Source: Romboutsia faecis (lineage in GTDB: Bacteria > Bacillota > Clostridia > Peptostreptococcales > Peptostreptococcaceae). Taken from it: a stretch of 64,000 nucleotides of DNA. Under the pieces are notes generated by a model. The model saw only the letters and a program-made list of their open reading frames with translations, did not search any database and was not told the DNA's origin. A program made the translations under genes and the position numbers. The stretch covers positions 496,001 to 560,000 of the forward strand of contig NZ_JACRWE010000003.1 of NCBI RefSeq assembly GCF_014323405.1. Reading direction: 5' to 3'. This document shows, one piece after another, positions 36,626 through 43,430 of this stretch; positions within the stretch are counted from its first letter, which is position 1; each line of letters opens with the position of its first letter.

Positions 36626-37058
36626 TTTTTTTCTCTCCTTTTAACTTATTTCTTAATTTAATTAAATTTTCTTTAGTTTCTTTTACTTCTTCATCAGTGA
36701 AATTCTCAAATATCTTATCAAAACTTTTATTTATTTCCTGTTTGAAATTTTTAGCGTATTCTATTCCTTTATTAGAAAACTCTATATAAGTATTTCGTTT
36801 ATCACTTTCAACCTTGATTTTCTTAACATAGTCAGCAGCTTCTAACCTACTAACTATACCAGACATAGTCCCCTTTGCCAGTGACATCTCTTTGCATAAT
36901 TCTGATATAGTAATTCTACCTTTGTGTGCTATTAATTTTATAACCATTGTTTGTTGGTGAGTAAGATTACTTCCCTTTAAATTATCATTAACTATTTCTA
37001 TTGTACTTGCATATATTTCTTTAATAAGCATAGCAACTTCAAATGAGTCGTACTTCAT
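36618..37058 (-). CDS. MarR-family regulator (HsmR-like)
   Basis: A 146-residue winged-helix regulator. The recognition region is ITISELCKEMSLAKGTMSGIVSRLEAADYVKKIKVESDKRNTY (about 53-96, with the typical wing D-K-R). It overlaps the HsmA-like gene and follows the 154-residue membrane gene by 12 bases, forming a three-gene unit. By analogy to C. difficile hsmRA it should repress its own operon and respond to heme. Two candidate operators lie before the first gene (37561-37600). There is no cysteine in the reader region, so redox sensing through Cys is unlikely. Confidence 0.85.
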   Translation of the reverse strand: MKYDSFEVAMLIKEIYASTIEIVNDNLKGSNLTHQQTMVIKLIAHKGRITISELCKEMSLAKGTMSGIVSRLEAADYVKKIKVESDKRNTYIEFSNKGIEYAKNFKQEINKSFDKIFENFTDEEVKETKENLIKLRNKLKGEKKNG

Positions 37059-37070
37059 AAAATTTCCCCT

Positions 37071-37535
37071 TTATTGATTAATATATTTTAATTTAGTATT
37101 TTCATAATTCATCCAATTTATTAAGAAAAATACACCCGATGTAAATAAGGCAGCTCCTAATCCTAGGTAAAAGCTTCCTAAGTATATTGGATTAAATATG
37201 CCTAAGTTTCTTATACCTATACCAAAGAACATCATAAATCCCATGATAAAATAACTTTTTTTATCAAAGAAAGCAAATAAACATCTCATTTCTAATTCAT
37301 GATTTACAATTCTTTTAGTATGTTTTTTTAGCATTTTTCTAAAAATGAAATTAAAGAATAAATAAAATATTACTAATGCAATTCCTAAAACTAAAATTAT
37401 ATTTCCCTTATTATTGCTCACATCATCCTTTCCTAAAGTAAACACTCTAAATCCTGCAAATAACCAAACAAGTCCTGCTATTAGTAATAAAGTCTGCTTA
37501 CTTACTTTTAATATATCTTTACTTATATTGCTCAT
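37071..37535 (-). CDS. Hypothetical membrane protein, 154 aa, first in hsm-like operon
   Basis: A protein with four membrane helices (about 13-28, 44-64, 95-114 and 120-140) and a basic cytoplasmic loop after helix 2 (RKMLKKHTKRIVNHE). It also has conserved-looking polar positions in GLVWLFAGFRVFTLGKDD and FFGIGIRNLGIFNPIYLGSFY. I do not recognise the family. It is the first gene of the unit and starts after AGGAGG, so it is under the twin palindromes upstream. Co-regulation with the MarR and HsmA-like genes suggests a role in the same heme or stress response, perhaps in transport. Confidence 0.75.
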   Translation of the reverse strand: MSNISKDILKVSKQTLLLIAGLVWLFAGFRVFTLGKDDVSNNKGNIILVLGIALVIFYLFFNFIFRKMLKKHTKRIVNHELEMRCLFAFFDKKSYFIMGFMMFFGIGIRNLGIFNPIYLGSFYLGLGAALFTSGVFFLINWMNYENTKLKYINQ

Positions 37536-37560
37536 AATTTTGTCCTCCTAATTATATATT

Positions 37561-37600
37561 ATAGTTTGCATGCGTACTATTTAGTTCCTATGCAAACTAT
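37561..37600. promoter_or_regulatory. Twin MarR-type operator sites
   Basis: The palindrome ATAGTTTGCATGCGTACTAT (37561-37580, core GCATGC) is followed by a second related one, AGTTCCTATGCAAACT (37583-37598). The centres are 20 bp apart, two turns of the helix. The outer 11-mers ATAGTTTGCAT and ATGCAAACTAT also form a perfect inverted repeat. They sit 26-65 bases before the first start codon of the MarR operon, so they probably bind the HsmR-like repressor. Confidence 0.6.
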
Positions 37601-37633
37601 TTTAGTTCTATTTATTACTTTTGTCAACAAAAA

Positions 37634-37671
37634 AATAAGTTATCTCAAGATTATTCAAGAGATAACTTATT
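37634..37671 (-). terminator. Terminator after the pentapeptide-repeat gene
   Basis: AATAAGTTATCTC pairs perfectly with GAGATAACTTATT and is followed on the minus strand by TTTTTTG. It starts 3 bases past the stop codon. Confidence 0.9.
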
Positions 37672-37673
37672 CT

Positions 37674-38327
37674 TTACTTTATTAAAATTCCCATTAATTT
37701 TGTTAAATCTAAAGCCTGACCTGCTGAGAAAATCCCACCATATACGTCTTTTAGTCTTAATTCTATTCCATCTATATCACAATTTGTAAAGTCCACCTTA
37801 TCTAAAGATGTTCCTGTAAACACTGATTTTACTAAGTTTGTTGAATCTAGTAAAAGCATTCCATTTTCCACTTCTTGAAAGACAGAAGAGTTAAAATCTG
37901 AATTAATAAAACTTACACCTTTAAATTTAGAAAATGCAAAATTTGAATATCTTCCTGCACAATCTTCAAATAAAACACTTTTTAAAATACAATCATTAAA
38001 AATACTTCCTATTAGTTTACAATTTTTAAATTCAACTCTATAAATGCCACTATCTGAAAAATCTATATTTGATAAATCACAGTTTTCAAAAATTACATCA
38101 ACCATGTCAATTTTTCTAAAATCACAATTCTCAAAAACTACATTTCTAAATATACATCCATTAAGCTTAATACTTATATTATTGATTTCTTGTATTTTTG
38201 TATTCTCTACTAATGTGTCTTCTACTGTTTCATAATCTAGTATCTTCTCTATTATATCTGTAGACTCTATTAATTTACTAGAAATCTTAGGTTTTTCTAT
38301 CTTCATTTTTTTACTCATTATTATCAT
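37674..38327 (-). CDS. Pentapeptide-repeat protein
   Basis: A 217-residue protein whose middle (about 55-200) is made of pentapeptide-like repeats with F or L in the centre position (CIFRNVVFENCDFRKIDMV, VIFENCDLSNIDFSDSGI, VEFKNCKLIGSIFNDCI). These fold as a right-handed quadrilateral helix. Family members include gyrase-protecting Qnr/MfpA proteins and others of unknown role. This one has an unrelated N-terminal 50 residues and a hydrophobic C-terminal tail, so a Qnr function should not be assumed. The ribosome binding site is weak, and the start could be ATG 38318 (MSKKM) as well. It is monocistronic. Confidence 0.75.
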   Translation of the reverse strand: MIIMSKKMKIEKPKISSKLIESTDIIEKILDYETVEDTLVENTKIQEINNISIKLNGCIFRNVVFENCDFRKIDMVDVIFENCDLSNIDFSDSGIYRVEFKNCKLIGSIFNDCILKSVLFEDCAGRYSNFAFSKFKGVSFINSDFNSSVFQEVENGMLLLDSTNLVKSVFTGTSLDKVDFTNCDIDGIELRLKDVYGGIFSAGQALDLTKLMGILIK

Positions 38328-38470
38328 CCATTTCTATAGTTTTTAATTAAAGATTATTTATATTTTATAAAAATAGTTCAAAACTACTTCATATAAAATA
38401 CATTATATCATTAATACTTATATTTATTATACTATAGAAATTTATTTTTATTGTACAGGGTTTCTCTCAA

Positions 38471-39700
38471 CTAAGTATTATAAGATAGCCTCTCTTCAGA
38501 TGTATATTCTTTAGTTGATAAAAGCTTATCACTAGTTAACTTTATTCCTATAGCTCCTATTGGTGCTGTAATTAGAACACTTAATATAGCAATTGCCTGC
38601 ATTATTTCACCACCTACAACCCCCATTTGTAAAGGTATTGCAGCTTTTGCAGATTGAACTGTTGCTTTTGGAAGATATGCAACAACACAAAATAATCGTT
38701 CTTTTGTATTTAAATTAGTACCTACTAAAGCTAATAATACACCTATTGATCTAATAAATAAAGAGCATGTAAGTATTACTATACCAATAAATAAGTATTC
38801 GCCTACTAATACAGGATTAATTGCCATCCCTACAAAAGTAAATAAATATAACTTCCCTATCTTCCATATTGAGTTCATATTATCTAAAATCATCTTAGAA
38901 CTATTTATAGTATAATTCCTTATTAAAAATCCATAAACCATAACAGTTAGTAAAGAATTAAAAATTTCTAAATGTAAATACTTCTCAATAAATCTCATTC
39001 CTAAACATATAAGAAAAGCTATTGATACCTTTATATATTTATTTTCTGCATTTTCAATACATCTCTTAGTAATTTTAAATATTATAGCTCCAACGATTAT
39101 ACTAAGGATAATTGTAAATGGTATACTTATAATCTGACTTGTTATAGATATACTTTCACCATTATTACTTTGCATATAGATACCTAAAAAAGTTGTAAAC
39201 ATTGTTATTGCTATAGTATCATCTGCACTTGCACCCACCAGTAACATTTGCGGTATAGCTTTATCCTGTCCAATCTTCCTATTGATTAAAGATACCATAG
39301 ATGGAATAAGTACAGCTGGACTAACTGCAGCAATTATAAAACCTAAAATAGCACCTTGTATAAATGTGAAATCTAAAAATATCATTGCCAAAAATGCTAC
39401 TGTAAATCCTTCTAAAGTAGCAGGTATAATACTTAATAAAATTGCTGGCCTTCCTATATCTTTTATTTGAGAAACACTAATCCCAAGCCCTCCTATAAAT
39501 AATACTGTTACTAAAGCTATATCCTTTAATGTTGAAGATATATCCAAAGTAACTTGAGGTACTAGATTAAAAAATGAAGGTCCTATTAACATTCCCATTA
39601 TCATCATACCAATAAGCCCTGGTAATTTAATTTTCTCTGCTAAAGCTCCACTGTAGTTTGCTATAATACCAATAAGTAATAAACTAAATAATAAAACCAT
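38471..39700 (-). CDS. Cation:proton antiporter under fluoride riboswitch control
   Basis: A membrane protein of about 409 residues in the monovalent cation:proton antiporter-2 class, with 12 helices. It starts MVLLFSLLLIGIIANYSGALAEKIKLPGLIGMMIMGMLIGPSFF, and VGASADDTIAITMF near 158 has the Asp pair of the ion site. The frame is open 42 codons further upstream, but that part is the riboswitch and terminator. The AGGAGGAG site lies 7 bases before ATG 39700. Because its only regulator is a fluoride riboswitch, it is likely a fluoride-stress antiporter. Whether it moves F- or restores Na+/pH is unknown. Crc/Fluc or CLC-F is not in the window. Confidence 0.9.
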   Translation of the reverse strand: MVLLFSLLLIGIIANYSGALAEKIKLPGLIGMMIMGMLIGPSFFNLVPQVTLDISSTLKDIALVTVLFIGGLGISVSQIKDIGRPAILLSIIPATLEGFTVAFLAMIFLDFTFIQGAILGFIIAAVSPAVLIPSMVSLINRKIGQDKAIPQMLLVGASADDTIAITMFTTFLGIYMQSNNGESISITSQIISIPFTIILSIIVGAIIFKITKRCIENAENKYIKVSIAFLICLGMRFIEKYLHLEIFNSLLTVMVYGFLIRNYTINSSKMILDNMNSIWKIGKLYLFTFVGMAINPVLVGEYLFIGIVILTCSLFIRSIGVLLALVGTNLNTKERLFCVVAYLPKATVQSAKAAIPLQMGVVGGEIMQAIAILSVLITAPIGAIGIKLTSDKLLSTKEYTSEERLSYNT

Positions 39701-39722
39701 ATACACTCCTCCTAATTTACAA

Positions 39723-39760
39723 AAAAATAGACTCCTACCCTCATATAGAGAGTAGGAGTC
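39723..39760 (-). terminator. Riboswitch-controlled terminator
   Basis: GACTCCTAC, with the bases that follow, pairs with GTAGGAGTC, followed by TATTTTTTT on the minus strand. The proximal arm is the 3' strand of the fluoride aptamer, so aptamer and terminator are mutually exclusive. This is a typical ON-switch expression platform. Confidence 0.9.
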
Positions 39761-39800
39761 ATTAGCTTTCGCATTTAATGGCGAACTCCATCGCCTATTA
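39750..39800 (-). promoter_or_regulatory. Fluoride (crcB) riboswitch
   Basis: The minus strand reads GGCGATGGAGTTCGCC, then ATTAAATGCGAAAGC, then TAATGACTCCTAC. This fits the crcB motif: GGNGAUGG-UUCNCC stem, a conserved A-rich joining region, and a UGAUGNCUCCUAC-like 3' end. Here the 3' end is UAAUGACUCCUAC, close to the consensus. The GGAG and CUCC strands can form the ligand-stabilised pseudoknot. Fluoride binding prevents the overlapping terminator and turns on the antiporter gene. Confidence 0.9.
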
Positions 39801-39844
39801 ACTTTATAGTAAAAATAATAACACATTTATTTAACTTTGTAAAT

Positions 39845-40801
39845 TTAATCTACATATTTATTTATAAATGTTTCTATTGTTGACCAATAAAGTTCTGGAT
39901 TAACAGTAGATGACTTAGCATGTCCTGCACCTTTAACAACTAATTTTTCCTTTTCTGATTTAGTGCTATCGTATAGTTCATCCATCATATAATACGGTAC
40001 AAAATCATCTTCATCTCCGTGTATAAATAGTATAGGAGTTTTAGATTTTGATACTTGTTCTATCGCCGAAGCTTCTCCTAGCCAATACCCAGCACGAATT
40101 TTAGTTACTATACTAGATACATTCATAAAAGGAAATGCATCTAAATTAAATAACTCTTTTAATTGGTAAGAAAATTCATCCCAAACTGAAGTATATCCAC
40201 AGTCAGCTACTATTGATTTTACATTATATGGTAGCTCCTCTCCAGATGTCATCATAACAGTCGCCGCTCCCATAGAAACTCCGTGTAATACTATCTCTGC
40301 ATCTGGATCTTCATTCTTTATAAAATCTATCCATGATATTATATCTTTTCTATCGTCCCATCCCATTCCTATATAGTCTCCTTCACTCTTACCATGAGCT
40401 CTTAGGTCTGGAATTAATACATTATAACCCATATTATAATATTCTTTTGCTACATTACTCATATTTATACCTTCACTAGTATATCCATGAACTGCAATGA
40501 CCCATTTATTACTATTAGCCTTATTGTTTACTTTGTAAGCATGTAATTTTAATTTATCAAATGATGTAATATACTCATCTTTATAATTAGACTCTTCTAA
40601 TAGCCACTTTTCAGCTGCTTTATTTATCTCTTCACTTGTTTCATCTTCATCTTCTTCTTTAAATATCATGCTTTTTGAAGTATTCGGGTCAAGGGCTAAA
40701 TTATAAAGATAATTTCCAATGTATCCAAAAATTCCAATTCCTAAAATAATAATTACAGCCACAATATATTTTAGCATTTTTTTAATCTTCTTCTTAGTCA
40801 T
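39845..40801 (-). CDS. Membrane-anchored alpha/beta hydrolase
   Basis: A 318-residue serine hydrolase with an N-terminal anchor (about 10-32) and an extracellular catalytic domain. Motifs: oxyanion region VHGYTSEGINMS near 105, nucleophile elbow GVSMGAATVMM near 172 (serine), acid in HGDEDDFVP near 260 and histidine in GAGHAKSS near 296. It resembles clostridial FrsA/BAAT-like hydrolases of unknown substrate. A good promoter, TTGACA and TAAAAT with 17 bases between (40926-40954), lies about 125 bases upstream. The gene stands alone, with no obvious terminator behind it. Confidence 0.85.
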   Translation of the reverse strand: MTKKKIKKMLKYIVAVIIILGIGIFGYIGNYLYNLALDPNTSKSMIFKEEDEDETSEEINKAAEKWLLEESNYKDEYITSFDKLKLHAYKVNNKANSNKWVIAVHGYTSEGINMSNVAKEYYNMGYNVLIPDLRAHGKSEGDYIGMGWDDRKDIISWIDFIKNEDPDAEIVLHGVSMGAATVMMTSGEELPYNVKSIVADCGYTSVWDEFSYQLKELFNLDAFPFMNVSSIVTKIRAGYWLGEASAIEQVSKSKTPILFIHGDEDDFVPYYMMDELYDSTKSEKEKLVVKGAGHAKSSTVNPELYWSTIETFINKYVD

Positions 40802-40925
40802 AAAATTTTATATTTCCTTTCAAACATTCCCCATACTCCTCATAAAAAATTATTAATATCTAACAAGTATATTTCCATAACCATATGTAGATATTTTTTC
40901 TAAACCATTCACTTTATATCTTAAT

Positions 40926-40954
40926 ATTTTAACTACGAAACCTTTGAATGTCAA
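40926..40954 (-). promoter_or_regulatory. Sigma-A promoter of the hydrolase gene
   Basis: The minus strand has TTGACA (40949-40954) and TAAAAT (40926-40931) with a 17-base spacer, a near-consensus housekeeping promoter. The remaining gap 40802-41109 contains only this and the folA terminator. Confidence 0.65.
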
Positions 40955-41042
40955 AGCTTTTTTTTTGATTTTAATTAAAAAAATTCAAATAAAGAACTTA
41001 TATTAATACTATATATACTGCAATAAATATCTTCATAAAAAA

Positions 41043-41082
41043 AGCTTGCCTAAAATAGGAAACTCCTATATTTCAGCAAGCT
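41043..41082 (-). terminator. Terminator after folA
   Basis: AGCTTGCC...AATAGG pairs with CCTAT...AGCAAGCT around AAACT, followed on the minus strand by TTTTTTTATG, 27 bases past the folA stop. Confidence 0.85.
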
Positions 41083-41109
41083 ATAATTTCTAAGTATAAA
41101 ATATAACCT

Positions 41110-41598
41110 TTATTTAGAAAGAATCATATAATTAGCTTTTAAACCCTCTTGCTCAAAAGTAGTAACATATCTTTCTTTTGGCAACAATTCTTTAAGTTTT
41201 TCTATTGATATAAATGTGTCAGCATCTTTTACTATATCCTCTACAAAAGTTACATGGGCTTCATCAACTAATTTACTTTCCATAACTTGATTGTAAATTG
41301 AAGCTCCTCCCATAATATATATATCTTTTTCTGTTTCTTTTAAATAGTTTTCTAATTTATCAAGACTATTTAATACTTTTGCTCCATTTAATTCTTTTTT
41401 ACTAGTTGTTAGCACTATATTTTCTCTATTTGGAAGAGGCTTAATAGGTAATGATTCCCATGTATTTCTTCCCATAACTACCACATTTCCTGATGTTAAA
41501 TTTTTAAAATTTTTCAAATCATCTTTTATGTGATATAAAAGTTCATTATCTCTTCCTATTGCACCTTTTTTATCTACTGCAACTATAATCTTTATCAT
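41110..41598 (-). CDS. folA: Dihydrofolate reductase
   Basis: A 162-residue NADPH-dependent enzyme regenerating tetrahydrofolate. Motifs: MIKIIVAVDKKGAIGRDNELLYHIKDDLKNFK (active-site acid Asp near 27), GRNTWESLP near 43, and IMGGASIYNQ near 95 for NADPH. The start is 36 bases past the thyA stop on the same strand, with a GAGAGG site, so the two form a dTMP-synthesis operon: ThyA oxidises methylene-THF to DHF and FolA reduces it. The length is normal. Confidence 0.95.
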   Translation of the reverse strand: MIKIIVAVDKKGAIGRDNELLYHIKDDLKNFKNLTSGNVVVMGRNTWESLPIKPLPNRENIVLTTSKKELNGAKVLNSLDKLENYLKETEKDIYIMGGASIYNQVMESKLVDEAHVTFVEDIVKDADTFISIEKLKELLPKERYVTTFEQEGLKANYMILSK

Positions 41599-41634
41599 GT
41601 CGACCTCTCTTGATGATTTATTTTATAATTAATA

Positions 41635-42465
41635 TTATATAGCTAATTCAAACTTTAACTGTGGTTTTACACTCTCATATCCAACTAATTCGAAGTCATC
41701 TATTGTAAATGAATAGAAGTCCGTTTTCTCTGGATTTAATATAAGTTTTGGTTCACAGTCAATAGATTCTCTTTCTATCATTAATTTTGCATTATCTTCA
41801 TGTCTATCATATAAATGAAGATTTATTATATAATGAGTAAACTTACCTGGCTTTAATCCACAATGTCTTGCTACCATCATTAGCAATGCAACATATTGCA
41901 TACCATTAATGTGACCAGCTACTATGAAGTCTGAACTTCTTTGAGTTAACGACATATCTAAGTAGTCACCTCTAACAGTCCATATTGTTTCATATGCACA
42001 AGGCTTTAATCCATCAGTTTCTTTAAAATCTTCTTCTTGCCATAAATTCATTATGTGCCTTCTACCATAAGGGTTCTTTTTTATTTCATCTAAAAGATTG
42101 TTCATTAAGTTATGTTTTTTTACTGTTGCTCCATATCTTTGTCCAATTGTTCCTGGTCTATCTTTACTTTCCCATTCATCCCACCAGTGTATGTTATATT
42201 TATTTTTTAATATATCTAAACTACTAGTTTGGTCTTGGTATATCCAAAGTATTTCTTTAATAGCGTTTTTTATAGCAATAGGTCTAAGAGTTATTATAGG
42301 TAATTCACCTTTACTAATATCATAAGTATGTACTTGATGTGTTATAAATGTACTATGAGCAGGTGCATTATCTGATGGATAATATGGTCTAGGACCTTCA
42401 TCTTTAGTACCTTCTTCAAGTATTTTTATCATTGTTTCTTTAAATATTTTATCTGCTTTGTTCAT
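41635..42465 (-). CDS. thyA: Thymidylate synthase
   Basis: A 276-residue ThyA-type enzyme making dTMP from dUMP. The catalytic cysteine is in LKPCAYETIWTVRG near 156, and the phosphate/dUMP loop is QRSSDFIVAGHINGMQYVALL near 175. The arginine set is in QRYGATVK near 108 and YGRRHIMNLW near 131. The active-site sequence PCAYE (in place of PCH) and the length (slightly over the usual 264) match one of the regular Firmicute subgroups. ATG 42465 follows GGGAGG. It is upstream of folA in one unit. Confidence 0.95.
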   Translation of the reverse strand: MNKADKIFKETMIKILEEGTKDEGPRPYYPSDNAPAHSTFITHQVHTYDISKGELPIITLRPIAIKNAIKEILWIYQDQTSSLDILKNKYNIHWWDEWESKDRPGTIGQRYGATVKKHNLMNNLLDEIKKNPYGRRHIMNLWQEEDFKETDGLKPCAYETIWTVRGDYLDMSLTQRSSDFIVAGHINGMQYVALLMMVARHCGLKPGKFTHYIINLHLYDRHEDNAKLMIERESIDCEPKLILNPEKTDFYSFTIDDFELVGYESVKPQLKFELAI

Positions 42466-42625
42466 AGAACAGCGCCTCCCATCCAGTATAATATTAATTA
42501 TTATATATTATTTTACTGTATTTTCTTACAATATATTTCATTATTCTATTATATAATAAATTCATTTTTTTATCATATGTTTTATTATATAAATATATAA
42601 TTTTTAGTTTTTGTTATAGTTATTA

Positions 42626-42673
42626 GTCTCAATAAAAAAATCAAGTATATAACTTGATCTTTTTTATTGAGAC
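42626..42673 (-). terminator. Terminator after the HAD gene
   Basis: GTCTCAATAAAAAA and ATCAAG pair with CTTGAT and TTTTTTATTGAGAC in a long, almost perfect stem around TATATAA, 40 bases past the HAD stop. Confidence 0.85.
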
Positions 42674-42712
42674 TGACTTAACTTTATAAAATAAATAATA
42701 TTAGCTTTTCAT

Positions 42713-43384
42713 TTAACCTAAAGAGCAAGCTTTAGTTTCTAAATATTTCTTAACTTCTAATAAATTATTACATATAAGTGATGCTTGCTTTTTCATTTTC
42801 TCATCAGGCATTTTCATATCAGGAACATTAATAACCTTCATTCCACCTTTATACCCTGCTTCCACTCCAGCTGGTGAGTCTTCGATAACTATACATTCTT
42901 TAGGTTGTAAACCTAACCTTTCAGCTGCTTTTATAAATATCTCTGGATCTGGTTTAGAGTGATCTATTTCATCTCCACATACAATCCCATCAAACTTTCC
43001 TTTAATTCCCACACTTTCCAACCTTTGAATAGCTCTTTCTCTATGAGTAGAAGTAGCTACAGCTATTTTATAGTTACATTCTCTTAGAAATTCTAATAAT
43101 TCAAATACCCCTATCTTAAGTGGTGTTCCCTCTTCTAATAAATAGTTAATCATACTTTCAGATTTATAATTACAAATTTCCTCTAACGGAAAATCTGTTC
43201 CAAATGTTTCCCTAAGTATGTTTCTAATACTTTGGTCATTTCTTCCGATTATAGATAAATGAATATCCATAGAATACTTATATCCATATTTTTCAAATGA
43301 CTTAACCCAGAATTCAAATGATATTCTTTCAGTATCAACTAAAACTCCATCCATATCAAATATTACTCCCTGTATTTTTCCCAT
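42713..43384 (-). CDS. HAD-superfamily phosphatase (beta-phosphoglucomutase-like)
   Basis: A 223-residue HAD subfamily IA hydrolase. The catalytic Asp pair is in FDMDGVLVDTE near 9. The helical cap domain is about 15-85. Motif II is VATSTHRE near 110, and motifs III/IV are SKPDPEIF and VIEDSPAGVEAG near 145-170. The domain order fits the phosphatase/phosphoglucomutase (YcjU/PgmB-like) group, but PgmB activity is not certain. It follows a SNF2-family gene by 46 bases and has its own GGGAAG site. Confidence 0.85.
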   Translation of the reverse strand: MGKIQGVIFDMDGVLVDTERISFEFWVKSFEKYGYKYSMDIHLSIIGRNDQSIRNILRETFGTDFPLEEICNYKSESMINYLLEEGTPLKIGVFELLEFLRECNYKIAVATSTHRERAIQRLESVGIKGKFDGIVCGDEIDHSKPDPEIFIKAAERLGLQPKECIVIEDSPAGVEAGYKGGMKVINVPDMKMPDEKMKKQASLICNNLLEVKKYLETKACSLG

Positions 43385-43430
43385 ACTTCCCTACATTATA
43401 AATATTCATCTATTTAAGATATTATCAGAG

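Noticed and set aside
37674..38327. Quinolone-resistance (Qnr) protein
   Set aside because: Pentapeptide repeats alone do not define Qnr; the N- and C-terminal parts differ and the repeat set is shorter.
39701..39826. 42-codon N-terminal extension of the fluoride-controlled antiporter
   Set aside because: This region is the riboswitch and terminator; the real start at 39700 has a perfect AGGAGG and begins the first membrane helix.
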